From positions 1-64,000 of the forward strand of contig WAMJ01000173.1 in NCBI GenBank assembly GCA_015522385.1: a stretch of DNA of 64,000 bases, written 5' to 3'. The DNA is from Candidatus Heimdallarchaeota archaeon. GTDB taxonomy: Archaea; Asgardarchaeota; Heimdallarchaeia; Heimdallarchaeales; Kariarchaeaceae. Below the pieces are notes generated by a model, which saw only the letters and a list, made by a program, of their open reading frames with translations, had not been told where the DNA came from and did no database searches. A program made the translations under genes and the position numbers. Of the stretch, positions 35,397-44,470 are shown piece after piece; position 1 is the first letter of the stretch, and every line of letters starts with the position of its first letter.

Positions 35397-37409
35397 TCAC
35401 CTCGAGTACTTGTTGCTAAAGTAGAAGTAGAGGTAGATCAGGGGTATCTGGAGCACGATGATGACTGGAAGGGAGTCCCTGAACTTGAGGATGAGGTCGT
35501 CTATACCGACGAACTGGTTCATCGTCAGGATAGCACCAACGAGGATAGTTCCGAGACCCGCGAGGTTTTTCAAGAACTCGAACTGGTCGTTCGTCATCCC
35601 GAGGACGGTGGTCTCGAGAACGTTGTACCTCACTGTCTGGAAGTGAATCACCTCCGTCTCATGGAAATCTATGTACTTCCCGTCCTTGTTGAAGAGCGGG
35701 TAGACCGCGAAGAGCATGTTCTGCACTCCAGCTTCGAGCGGAGTGACGGCGATCTTGAAGGTGGCCTCCTGGCCCTTGCCAAGTTTCAGCTCCACGACCT
35801 CGGGTGAGATAAAGTCACTGGATTTGAAGACCACCCTTATGCCATCCTTCCTCAGGGTGTTCCTGACTGAGACGGTCACCTCGTTCGTCTCTCCCATCTT
35901 GAACGGTCGAGCGGGGATGAAGGACTGGAGGACGTGCTCTGAGGCCTCCCCCACGGTCACACTCTCGCCGCTGTCCGGATTGAGCACCCCCTCACTCAGG
36001 ACTGCGATCACCAGTGCGGCCAAGGCAATTTCTGGTAGCAGAAAGTCCCTGTCGGGGAGGATACCTTGGTTATCAGTGAATATAGAGAGGTATCCCTCGT
36101 ACAGCAGCACAAGGGTGATCGAAGCAACCAGTATCCTGAGGAGAAAAATGACCACTCCGTACCCTCTGCTTACCACCGCACCCTTCAGATCTCCTCCTTC
36201 GCTTACACGGTAGGATCGGTGGTCACTGGTCAGAGCAAGGTCAAGCTCGCTGAACTCCTTCATCCTTCTCCTGAATCTCCTGAGGTTCCAGACCGCGTAT
36301 ATGACGATGACGAGCAGCTCGGTCAGGACAACCGTCGAGATGAGGATGACGTTCTGCGAGTCAAAGGTGAATGTCCTGTTCAGGGACTCCATGACATTGC
36401 TCCAGAGGACGGATATCACGAAGACGAGGACGTTGACGCTACTGAATCCAGCGAGGGAGTCCTGCTTGTAGACCACGGTGCTGGTTGCGGTGATGTTAGC
36501 GACCGTGGACTTCTTGCTCCTCTTCCCGTTGACATGCAGTCTCATCCTGATGTCCCGGTGCTGTTTGGGCATAACATAGAAGGTCTGGACGAACTTCTCC
36601 CCCGGGTTCAGCCGGTTACTCCTGTCTATTTGTGGAAAGAGCAGAGCGTCCGAGACCAGCTCGAACCTGTACGTCTCTGGGGTCTTTGTCGAGTTTCTCA
36701 CCTCCACATTTAGACGGCTCCACTCCCCTACCCACAGTGAATGCTCAGGCAATTCGATCTTCGAGACCTTCACCCCCTTCTCGATGTACTCAACCTGCAG
36801 TTCCCTGTTCTTCTCGTCCTGTCCTCTAAACCTCCTCTCTTGGAATGCATTGAAGAACTTGTAGACGAGCAGGGAGAGCCCCATCATCACGGCGAGCACC
36901 ACCGAGTTGTAGAAGAAGATAGCCTCAAACACCGTCTTTGCAACAGCCACTGGCAATCCGCTGTATAGGTAGAGAATCCCGTATCCGATCAATCCACCCG
37001 TAACGAGGGCTAGCCCTATGATCGAGGCCATGGTGTACGCAGGGATGAGCCTGAGCCTAACGACCTTCTCCTCCGTACCCCTCGCCTTGCGGGCGAACCA
37101 CCCAGAGAGGTACGCCCCAACGAAATTGGACACCGAGCCGAGAACCCTGTCAAAGGTCAGGGTATCCAGCTGTCCCGTCACCACATCGTAGGTGTCGATT
37201 AGGAGGTTGCCAACACCCGCTGTCAGACCGCCTGCCAAGGGGCCGTAGACGATGGACGCGAGGGCTGGTATAAAGATCCCCAGTCTGAACTCTGCCGCTC
37301 CCGTATCCGGTAGGACAGTGAGGCTTCTAGCTGATATTGAGATCGTGGCGTACAGGAACGAGAGGAAAATGGCCACATTGTGGTTGCTACTGTTTGACTG
37401 GACTGGCAC
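35397..37409 (-). CDS. Large membrane protein: ECF-S/QueT-like N-terminal domain fused to two Ig-like domains
   Basis: 670 residues. Residues ~10-200 have about six helices and 'IPALASIVYGPLAGGLTAGV' then GNLLID, the glycine-rich pattern of ECF transporter S components. Residues ~205-320 form a beta-sandwich-like domain ('SLWVGEWSRLNVEVRNSTKT', 'LNPGEKFVQTFYVMPK'). Membrane helices follow at ~325-375 and 420-475, then a second sandwich (~490-600, 'FKMGETNEVTVSVRNTLRK') and two helices at the end. The two sandwiches resemble each other (WGE/MGE-x-N-x-V-x-V-R-N). I know no protein with this order. GTG at 37409 with TATA-like GGTTATATCC 26 bases upstream. No ECF ATPase or T component is adjacent. 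Confidence 0.65.
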   Translation of the reverse strand: MPVQSNSSNHNVAIFLSFLYATISISARSLTVLPDTGAAEFRLGIFIPALASIVYGPLAGGLTAGVGNLLIDTYDVVTGQLDTLTFDRVLGSVSNFVGAYLSGWFARKARGTEEKVVRLRLIPAYTMASIIGLALVTGGLIGYGILYLYSGLPVAVAKTVFEAIFFYNSVVLAVMMGLSLLVYKFFNAFQERRFRGQDEKNRELQVEYIEKGVKVSKIELPEHSLWVGEWSRLNVEVRNSTKTPETYRFELVSDALLFPQIDRSNRLNPGEKFVQTFYVMPKQHRDIRMRLHVNGKRSKKSTVANITATSTVVYKQDSLAGFSSVNVLVFVISVLWSNVMESLNRTFTFDSQNVILISTVVLTELLVIVIYAVWNLRRFRRRMKEFSELDLALTSDHRSYRVSEGGDLKGAVVSRGYGVVIFLLRILVASITLVLLYEGYLSIFTDNQGILPDRDFLLPEIALAALVIAVLSEGVLNPDSGESVTVGEASEHVLQSFIPARPFKMGETNEVTVSVRNTLRKDGIRVVFKSSDFISPEVVELKLGKGQEATFKIAVTPLEAGVQNMLFAVYPLFNKDGKYIDFHETEVIHFQTVRYNVLETTVLGMTNDQFEFLKNLAGLGTILVGAILTMNQFVGIDDLILKFRDSLPVIIVLQIPLIYLYFYFSNKYSR

Positions 37410-37465
37410 AAGATGGTGATGAAATACGGGGATATAACCCTTCTTTGCGACTGACAGGGAAATGC

Positions 37466-38092
37466 TCAGGGACTTACCTGCTTGAGGAGTGGTTCCTTCG
37501 ACCTACCGTTCGTTCCCTGGAGGAAGTAGAAAACTTGTTGGAACTCTGGAAGAATCCTGAGCGGCTCCACGCCCTGCATGACCTCCTTCAGAGCTGGGGT
37601 GTATTTCTCCTTAATCATGATGGACAATCTACCAATAGCCCTCTTTATCCTCGTGGACTCGTTCTTGGAGAATGCGATGACGAGGAAGTCACGGTGCACC
37701 TTGAAATTGATGTAGCCGTTGTCGAACTGCATAGACCTCGGCACGAGGGAGAAGTAGAAGAGACGCACCTGCATAAGCTGCGACTCCGACAGGTCCTTAC
37801 GTATCATCTCGTGGTAGTCACGTGTTACACTCAGGACGAAGTAGGCGAGAACTAGTAGGTTGCAAATCGTCGCACTGCCCCAGAGGTCGACGTACTTCTC
37901 GAAGTCGTTGTCGAAAGCCACCACGACGGAGGCGTATCTCGTACCCACCATCGCAGCGTTGAGCATCATGAAAGTGACACGTTGCCGGGTGTCGGTCCGA
38001 GGTCTGATCAGCGACCTGAAGAACATGATGCTCGGATGTAAACTTCCCTTATTCACGATCCTCACAGAGCCGTGACTGACTAGTGGATTCAC
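37466..38092 (-). CDS. Small membrane protein with C-terminal cytoplasmic domain, unknown function
   Basis: 208 residues from GTG at 38092, or 186 from ATG at 38026, which has a TATA-like GAATAAGGG about 26 bases upstream. Two membrane segments (~42-60 'MLNAAMVGTRYASVVVAF' and ~70-90 'WGSATICNLLVLAYFVLSV') precede a soluble region. Within that, 'INFKVHRDFLVIAFSKNEST' then 'RIKRAIGRLSIMIKEKY' might be a short sensor-like domain of longin type (weak). It lies 36 bases downstream of etfB on the same strand and so could be read through from that operon. Confidence 0.5.
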   Translation of the reverse strand: MNPLVSHGSVRIVNKGSLHPSIMFFRSLIRPRTDTRQRVTFMMLNAAMVGTRYASVVVAFDNDFEKYVDLWGSATICNLLVLAYFVLSVTRDYHEMIRKDLSESQLMQVRLFYFSLVPRSMQFDNGYINFKVHRDFLVIAFSKNESTRIKRAIGRLSIMIKEKYTPALKEVMQGVEPLRILPEFQQVFYFLQGTNGRSKEPLLKQVSP

Positions 38093-38128
38093 TACGATTG
38101 GGTGTTGAATGGTGAGCGAAATACGATC

Positions 38129-38917
38129 TTAATCTAGAAGGATCTCCAGTAACTTATCGGCTATCTCCTCGGGTGAGCCCTCGAGTCTAATGTGCTTTCT
38201 CTCGCGGAGCTTGCCCTGGATCATGCCGTCCACCAGCGTCTTCGAGCCGCTGAGACCGATGATCTCGGGATCCAGATCCAAGAGCTTGTTGTCCCAGATT
38301 TTCACCTCGTAGTCCGTGTCCAAGTCCCGCTTCTTGGCAAAGTCGGGGAAACGCGGAGAGTTGGCACCCAGCTCAACGGATACCACCGCTGGCTTGGGGA
38401 TGGAGATGATCTCGTGACCACCGGTCGTCGCCCTCTTCACCACGAAGCGGCCCTCCGAGTAGTCCACGTCCTCCACGTACGTCGCTTGGCTGAAGTTCAG
38501 CCACTCCGCCAGTCCCGGCGGGACGTTGCCCGTGCCACCGTCCGCGGACTCTACACCGCAGATCACGAGGTCCACGTCACCCAGCCTCTTGATACCCTCT
38601 GCCAGCACCATCGTCGTGGGGTACGTGTCCGCCATGGCGAATGCCCGGTCACTCAGGATGATCGCGTCGTCGGCTCCCATCGCCATCATCAGCCGCATGA
38701 AGTCGTCGATGAAGGGTGGGGCCATGGACATGAGCGTCACCTTGCCCCCGTAGATCTCCTTCAGGGCTACTGCGGTCTCGATGGCGTTCTTGTCGGGGGG
38801 ATTGATGATGGACTCAGCGTCCCGCCTGTCGAGCGTGTTCGTCTCGGGATTCATCTTCACCTCGTCCGGCTTAGGGACGACCTTCACCAGGACAACTATG
38901 TTCAGTCCGTCCATCAT
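38129..38917 (-). CDS. etfB: Electron transfer flavoprotein beta subunit
   Basis: 262 residues. N-terminal 'NIVVLVKVVPKPDEVKMNPE' and 'INPPDKNAIETAVALKE' are the EtfB/FixA signatures. 'LVICGVESADGGTGNVPPGL' is the AMP/FAD-binding loop region, and 'KRATTGGHEIISIPKPAVVS' also fits. As the small subunit it partners EtfA to carry FAD and shuttle electrons between dehydrogenases and an acceptor. It is the last gene of the eight-gene Kor-Hdr-Etf operon; its ATG overlaps the end of etfA by 4 bases. Whether it binds the second (bifurcating) FAD cannot be decided by eye. Confidence 0.95.
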   Translation of the reverse strand: MMDGLNIVVLVKVVPKPDEVKMNPETNTLDRRDAESIINPPDKNAIETAVALKEIYGGKVTLMSMAPPFIDDFMRLMMAMGADDAIILSDRAFAMADTYPTTMVLAEGIKRLGDVDLVICGVESADGGTGNVPPGLAEWLNFSQATYVEDVDYSEGRFVVKRATTGGHEIISIPKPAVVSVELGANSPRFPDFAKKRDLDTDYEVKIWDNKLLDLDPEIIGLSGSKTLVDGMIQGKLRERKHIRLEGSPEEIADKLLEILLD

Positions 38918-39909
38918 TTCACCTCCGGAAGAAGCCTCTGCTTGAGCTTCTCCAGCAGTATCGGCAGGATCTCGTTAGCATCACCAACAACTTGGTAGTC
39001 CGAGTAGTCAAAGATTGTCGCCATATGGTCGTTGTTTATCGATATGATCGTGTCGGATTCCTTGATACCGGACGTGAAGTGCATCGCACCGCTGACCCCG
39101 AGAACAAGTGAGTACTTTGGCTTCACCGTGACTCCTGTAGAGCCCACCTGGTGATTTCTCGGCATAATCCCCGCGTCGCAAAGCGGACGAGTGGTTCCTA
39201 TCGCTGCATCAAGTAATTCCGCGATCTCCTTGATCACGTCCATGCTGCCCACAACTCCCCTGCCAGCAGCTACCAGTCTCTCTGCCTTGGAGATGTCCTC
39301 GGTCTCGATGGGTATTCGCTGCAGGATCTGTGTGCTCACGTCCTCCTCGGTCAGCTCAACCTCGAATTCCTCGATTGTCCCCTTACGCTTCATGTCAGGG
39401 GTCTTCGGTGTGAAGATACCCGGACGCACCGTAATCATCTGGGGACGGGAGTGCTCGCACTTGATCACAGCGAGGATAGAGCCCCCGAAGCCAGGAACGT
39501 GGCCGAGGATCATGTCACCCTCCCCTGTCTCCAGCTCAACAACATCGGCCGTAAGCCCTGTCTGTAGCCTAACTGCCAACCTACCTGCTAGGTCCCTGCC
39601 ATTGGGTGTAGCACCACACAAGAAACTACTTGGCCTGCACTTCTCGATGATCTCCGAGACCACCTTGAAGTACGTCTCCCAGCGGTAGTTGTCAAGGAGC
39701 TTGTGTCTTGCAAGGATCACCCGATCCGCTCCTCTCTCGATTGCCTCGCGGGCTATCGGATCGACCTTGTCGCCAACGACGATCGCTATGAGCTCCTGAC
39801 CACTGGCGTCCGCGAGGTCCCTGCCCTTTCCGAGCATCTCCCACGAGATTGACTGCGCCTCTCCCCCGTCCTGCTCGATGAAGACCGAAATACCGTTCCA
39901 GTCGCTCAT
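38914..39909 (-). CDS. etfA: Electron transfer flavoprotein alpha subunit
   Basis: 331 residues. N-terminal ETF domain (~5-180), and the C-terminal FAD domain has 'VAAGRGVVGSMDVIKEIAEL' and 'TRPLCDAGIMPRNHQVGSTG'. Then comes 'VLGVSGAMHFTSGIKESDTI' with 'ISINNDHMATIFDYSDYQVV', the well-conserved EtfA signature block. All FAD-contact regions are present. No extra N-terminal ferredoxin domain is fused (some archaeal EtfA proteins have one), so FeS input must come from the Hdr-like subunits. Overlaps both neighbours by 4 bases in the operon. Confidence 0.96.
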   Translation of the reverse strand: MSDWNGISVFIEQDGGEAQSISWEMLGKGRDLADASGQELIAIVVGDKVDPIAREAIERGADRVILARHKLLDNYRWETYFKVVSEIIEKCRPSSFLCGATPNGRDLAGRLAVRLQTGLTADVVELETGEGDMILGHVPGFGGSILAVIKCEHSRPQMITVRPGIFTPKTPDMKRKGTIEEFEVELTEEDVSTQILQRIPIETEDISKAERLVAAGRGVVGSMDVIKEIAELLDAAIGTTRPLCDAGIMPRNHQVGSTGVTVKPKYSLVLGVSGAMHFTSGIKESDTIISINNDHMATIFDYSDYQVVGDANEILPILLEKLKQRLLPEVK

Positions 39910-41066
39910 CTCTTCCCCTCCATCGACATGAGCACCAGCTCAACGACGTCGTTGATCTGGACGTCCTTCCCGGTGGTCTTTGTACTGTCCTCGAAGTTCT
40001 GAATACAGTAGCCACATGAGGTCAGCATGTTAACAGACCCCGTGTCCGCGGCCTGCTCGACCCTCAGGTCGGACAAGCGGACTCCATCCTCCGAGTTCCG
40101 GTAGATCTGGTCACCGCCCCCTCCACAGCACATGGCATTGGATTTTGTGTCACGCATTTCCACCAGCTCGACGCCGGGAACACCCTCGATGAGGTTACGT
40201 GGCGCATCGTACACACCGTTGTACCTGCCGAGGTAGCACGGATCATGATACGTCACCTGCATGTCGAACTTGTGAGCGAAATTCAGATTACCGCGGGTCC
40301 ACAGCCGGTCGAGGTACTCGGTGTAGTGCAGAACCTCCGCCTCCAACCCGTACTGGGGGTACAGGTTCTTCATGATGTTGTACGCATGAGGACTCAGCAC
40401 CACGATCTCCTTCGCTCCCGTCTCGTTGAACTGGCTGACATTCCTCTCCACGAGGTAGTCCAGAAACGCCTCGTCACCGATCTCCAGAACCGCCTCCCCA
40501 CTCGCTGGCTCCTGCTTCCCGAGAACTCCGAAGTCAACTCCAGTCCGCATCATCACCTTCGCCATTGAGTTCGCGACATTCTGCAACCGCGGATCGTACG
40601 CTGCTGCTGTGCCAACATAGAATAGCGTGTCCTTCCCGTCAACCGATGGTATGTCCAGACCCTGCATCCATGACGTTCGAGCACCCTTCGGCTCACCCAT
40701 TGGATTACTCTCCTCAAGGATGTTCCACAGCAACTGCTCATACTCGGTCGGCAACTCTCGCTTCCGGTACAGGTACCCACGCAACGCCTGGAAACTCCCC
40801 ACGATGTCCACCTCTCGCGGACAACGAGTCTCGCACAGCTTGCAACTGGTGCACTCCCAGACGAGCGGGTCAGCAGGCATACCGACCTGTGCCTTGTGCA
40901 ATACGTTGCGGATGGTCAACTTCTCCTCGTGAATGCCATTCAGCGGACAGGTAGCCGTACATGTCCCGCACTGATAACACTCCGAGGGATTGTACTTGAG
41001 CTTCGAGAGAAAGTCCTCACGCATCTCAAGATCTATCCTAATAGGCTCCTCTACTGCCATTCTCAA
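39906..41066 (-). CDS. HdrD/GlpC-like iron-sulfur protein with one intact and one cysteine-free CCG domain
   Basis: 386 residues. Two [4Fe-4S] sites near the N-terminus: 'CYQCGTCTATCPLNG' and 'CTSCKLCETRCPREVDI'. The C-terminal CCG domain is intact: 'HDPCYLGRYNG', 'MCCGGGGDQIYR', 'LTSCGYCIQNFED', the ligands of a noncubane cluster. The first CCG domain is recognisable by layout ('LFYVGTAAAYDPR', 'LSPHAYNIMKNLYPQYG') but its Cys are gone: the usual PHCYN is PHAYN and the CCG is missing. So only one catalytic-type cluster remains, as in DsrK-like proteins. It lies between the HdrA fusion and EtfA, 4-base overlaps on both sides, and is the likely bridge between them. Confidence 0.92.
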   Translation of the reverse strand: MRMAVEEPIRIDLEMREDFLSKLKYNPSECYQCGTCTATCPLNGIHEEKLTIRNVLHKAQVGMPADPLVWECTSCKLCETRCPREVDIVGSFQALRGYLYRKRELPTEYEQLLWNILEESNPMGEPKGARTSWMQGLDIPSVDGKDTLFYVGTAAAYDPRLQNVANSMAKVMMRTGVDFGVLGKQEPASGEAVLEIGDEAFLDYLVERNVSQFNETGAKEIVVLSPHAYNIMKNLYPQYGLEAEVLHYTEYLDRLWTRGNLNFAHKFDMQVTYHDPCYLGRYNGVYDAPRNLIEGVPGVELVEMRDTKSNAMCCGGGGDQIYRNSEDGVRLSDLRVEQAADTGSVNMLTSCGYCIQNFEDSTKTTGKDVQINDVVELVLMSMEGKR

Positions 41067-44000
41067 TCTCCTCCTGCAGCCGCATTCGTCACGGTCTGCT
41101 TCTTGTTCCTCTTGATCACTTCCTCCATCTCGTGGAGCTTCTGTGCCAAGACCTTACCCTCAGCAGCGGAGACCCACTGCAGCTGGATACGATCCTCGGA
41201 GATGCCCTTTCTCGTGAGTTTTTTTACCCACTTCTTGAATCGTTTATAAGTCTGTTGGTTAGCATAGTTATAATGGCAGTCACTGCCATTATCTGTCAGT
41301 CTGCACCCCGTCATGAGCACTGCTCCTGCACCTTTGTCAAATGCCCTCTCGATGAACTTACCGGATACTCTTCCTGAGCACATTGTTCTGATGATGAGCG
41401 ATGATGGTGGGTATTGTATCTTCGCAATTCCTGCCTGGTCTGCACCTGCGTATGAGCACCAGTTACATGCGAATACGAGTACTTTATCCTCTGGGTCTTC
41501 TTGGAGTGCCATATCGATCTGCACGTTGATCTGTTCGTCCGTGAATCCCGGCATGGTTATTGCTCCGTAGTTGCACTCACCTGCGCATGTTCCGCATCCA
41601 GTGCATGCTGCTTCGATGACGTGGTGTGTCTGCTTCTTCTCTCCCTCGATTGCGCCGAACGGGCATACCCTTGCGCATAGGGTGCATCCGACGCACTTGT
41701 CAGGGTCGATGATTGCGGTCAGTGGTTCCTTGGTGACGGTGTCCTTGGCGAGGAGGTCGCTGGCTTTACCTGCAGCGGCGAGTCCTTGGGATATTGCTTC
41801 TTCGAGGTTAACGGGTCCCCTGACAGTTCCACCCATGTACACTCCCTGCACTGCGGCCTCGACGGGTGCGAGCTTGGGGTGGAGTTCGAGGAGGAAATCG
41901 TCTGTGGTCTTAGAGACCTTGAGCATATCTGCGATCCCGTGGTCTGCTGGTGGAGTGATCCCGACGACCTGCACGAGGAGGTCCGTTGGTATGGCCACCT
42001 TCTGCTTGAGGAGCTCGTCGTAGGCGACGACGTATCCGTCCTGCACCTTTATGAATTCCTCGGGGTTCTCGTCCTGCGGGTACTGCATGAAGACAACACC
42101 CTGCCTAGCTGCTTCGTAGTATGTCTCCTCTGCATGTCTTGAGTATGTCCTGATATCCTTGTACAGTACGGTGACTGACTTGCCTTTCTTCCTCAGCTCA
42201 AGTGCTTCATACACCATGCTGGTGCAACAGTAGCGGGAGCATCCCTTGTCGTCGAATCGTGATCCAACGCAGGCGACGAATGTGATGTTCTGCTCGGGGA
42301 TATCCTCAAGGTTGTTGTCCAGCTCGACTGATGTTATGACTCTCATGCCCGCGTTCTCTATGGGCTTGGGTTGGTAGACCTGTCCACCGTAAGCGAGGAC
42401 GATCGCACCGACATCGACCTTCTCTCCGTTCGACAGTGATACCGCGTAATTTCCAACGTATCCGCTGACCGAGGTAACGGTCGTGTTGGTGAAGACCTTG
42501 ACGCCCTCCTTCTCGATGTCATGGATCATCTTTTCCCTGATCTGCTTGGCCGAAGCCCCTGTGGGGGCTACGTGCTTGATCCGGGTGAGCATACCTCCGA
42601 GTTGGTTGTCCTTCTCCACGAGGTAGGTCTCGAATCCCTGTCCTGCTAGGTTCCATGCAGCTCCCATTCCTGCAGGACCACCGCCGACGACCAGTGCCTT
42701 CTGGATCATGGGCAGGTTCTTGGCCTGTAGAGGTTCGAGGAGCTTTGCCTTAGCGACAGACATGCTGACCATGTCTTTTGCCTTCTCAGTCGCCTTCTCG
42801 GGTTGATCCTTGTGAACCCATGAGTTGTGGTTCCTCAGGTTGGACATCTCGATGAGGTACTTGTTGAGACCGGCTTTTGCCATCGCACGCTTGAACGTGT
42901 CCGTGTGCGTCTTGGGTGAGCATGCGGCCACGACGAGCCTGTTCAGCCCCTTCTCCTTGACCATCTCCGTGATGTGTGCCTGTGTAGAGCCTGCGCAGGC
43001 GAACATAACCTCCTCCGTGTACTCGACTCCCGGCAGGTCCTTGGCGTATTTGACCACATCCGGCACGTCCACCGTCCCTGCGATGTTGCTCCCGCAGTCG
43101 CAGACGAATACACCGATCTTATCCCCGTCCGAGGGATCTATGGTCTCCTCGTAGACCTCGAGTGGGAAGAACCTCCTCTCCACGTGGGTCATGGCTGCAG
43201 CCGCAGCGGCGCTCGCCTCGGCCACGCTGTCCGGTATATCCTTGGGACCCGATGCGCATCCTGCGACGTATATCCCCTCCTTTGAGGTGGCTACCGGGAA
43301 GCCCTCGACCTCCCTGTTCTCGATGTAGCCATCCACGTCGAGGTTGATGTCCATCATGTCCGCCAGGACACCGGTTCCCTTGGAGGGGAGCAGTGCGGGT
43401 GCGAGGACGATGAGGTCGAACTCCTGCGTCTTGATCTCCCCCGCCTCTGTGTCCTCGAAGGTCACCGTGGGGTGCTTCCCCTCTGTGTGGATCATAGCTG
43501 GTCGACCTCTGACGTACTTGATCCCCTCCTTGAGCGTTCTTTCATGGAATTCGTCGAAGCCCTTACCATATGCCCTGATGTCCATGTAGAGGACGGTGAC
43601 GTCGTCTACCCCGTGGTCCTTGGTCTGGTAAGCCTCCTTGATACTGTACATACAGCACACCCGGGAGCAGTAGTTGCAGTAACGCTGGTCCCTCGACCCA
43701 ACACACAGGACGAAGAGGACGTTCTTCGGCTCCTCGTGGTTGCTGGGCATGATGATGTGACCCGCAGTGGGCCCCGCGGCGTTGAGCATCCGTTCGTACT
43801 CCATGCTGGTGAGGATATCGGGGTGCTTGCCATACCCGTACTCGGTGATCAGGCTGGGGTTCAGTAGCTCGAACCCGGTGGCTGTGATGATCGACGCCAC
43901 CTCGACCTTGTACTCGGTGTACTCGGGCATGTTGAAGTCGATCGCCTCGGGGAGGCATGCCTCCATGCACCTGTTGCAGGCCAAGACATTCGGTGGTTCG

Positions 44001-44470
44001 TTCAGGCAGTGCTCGCTGTCGATGACATACGCACCCGGCTCGGCCTGCGGGAACGGTGTGTATATCGCTGTCCTGAAGCCAATGCCGTGGTCGAACTCGT
44101 TGGGGAGCGTGACCGGGCACGCCTGCACACAGAGGTCGCACCGAGTGCACGCGTCTGTGACGTACCTCGCTTTCTCCTTCAGCTTCACCTTGAAGGAGCC
44201 GACCTCCCCCGTGACCTCCACGACCTCCGTCAGCGACTTGACCGTGACGTTAGGGTGGCTCATAGCCTCGCTCATTACCGGTGCCTGTATACATATCGAG
44301 CAGTCAAGGGTCGGGAAGTTCTTGTCCAGACCCGCCATTATCCCTCCGATCGAGGGCTTCTTGTCCACGAGAATCACAGGGACACCCGCCTCCGCGAGGT
44401 CGAGTGTAGACTGTATTCCCGCAATTCCCGCACCGATAACCAGTACCGGCTTTACTTCTTCTTCGCTCAT
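41063..44470 (-). CDS. HdrA'-HdrA-MvhD triple fusion (flavin/FeS electron-transfer hub)
   Basis: 1135 residues. First module (~1-440): FAD fold 'VLVIGAGIAGIQSTLDLAEA', 'LDCSICIQAP', ferredoxin site 'CTRCDLCVQACPV', a second site 'CNRCMEACLPEAI', and HdrA-type 'CVGSRDQRYCNYCSRVCC'. Second module (~448-985): the classical HdrA N-domain ('GVFVCDCGSNIAGTVDV', 'VVAACSPKTHTDTFKRA'), a second FAD fold 'ALVVGGGPAGMGAAWNLAG' and 'CVGSRFDDKGCSRYCC'. Two C-terminal [4Fe-4S] sites follow: 'CVGCTLCARVCPFGAIEG' and 'CTGCGTCAGECNYGAI'. Third module (~1000-1110): MvhD-like 'FACNWCSYAGADQAG', 'RTMCSGRV', 'TGCRLTDNGSDCHY'. HdrA proteins carry the bifurcating flavin in methanogens. Here no hydrogenase is nearby; KorABCD supplies electrons instead (inference). 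Confidence 0.94.
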   Translation of the reverse strand: MSEEEVKPVLVIGAGIAGIQSTLDLAEAGVPVILVDKKPSIGGIMAGLDKNFPTLDCSICIQAPVMSEAMSHPNVTVKSLTEVVEVTGEVGSFKVKLKEKARYVTDACTRCDLCVQACPVTLPNEFDHGIGFRTAIYTPFPQAEPGAYVIDSEHCLNEPPNVLACNRCMEACLPEAIDFNMPEYTEYKVEVASIITATGFELLNPSLITEYGYGKHPDILTSMEYERMLNAAGPTAGHIIMPSNHEEPKNVLFVLCVGSRDQRYCNYCSRVCCMYSIKEAYQTKDHGVDDVTVLYMDIRAYGKGFDEFHERTLKEGIKYVRGRPAMIHTEGKHPTVTFEDTEAGEIKTQEFDLIVLAPALLPSKGTGVLADMMDINLDVDGYIENREVEGFPVATSKEGIYVAGCASGPKDIPDSVAEASAAAAAAMTHVERRFFPLEVYEETIDPSDGDKIGVFVCDCGSNIAGTVDVPDVVKYAKDLPGVEYTEEVMFACAGSTQAHITEMVKEKGLNRLVVAACSPKTHTDTFKRAMAKAGLNKYLIEMSNLRNHNSWVHKDQPEKATEKAKDMVSMSVAKAKLLEPLQAKNLPMIQKALVVGGGPAGMGAAWNLAGQGFETYLVEKDNQLGGMLTRIKHVAPTGASAKQIREKMIHDIEKEGVKVFTNTTVTSVSGYVGNYAVSLSNGEKVDVGAIVLAYGGQVYQPKPIENAGMRVITSVELDNNLEDIPEQNITFVACVGSRFDDKGCSRYCCTSMVYEALELRKKGKSVTVLYKDIRTYSRHAEETYYEAARQGVVFMQYPQDENPEEFIKVQDGYVVAYDELLKQKVAIPTDLLVQVVGITPPADHGIADMLKVSKTTDDFLLELHPKLAPVEAAVQGVYMGGTVRGPVNLEEAISQGLAAAGKASDLLAKDTVTKEPLTAIIDPDKCVGCTLCARVCPFGAIEGEKKQTHHVIEAACTGCGTCAGECNYGAITMPGFTDEQINVQIDMALQEDPEDKVLVFACNWCSYAGADQAGIAKIQYPPSSLIIRTMCSGRVSGKFIERAFDKGAGAVLMTGCRLTDNGSDCHYNYANQQTYKRFKKWVKKLTRKGISEDRIQLQWVSAAEGKVLAQKLHEMEEVIKRNKKQTVTNAAAGGD

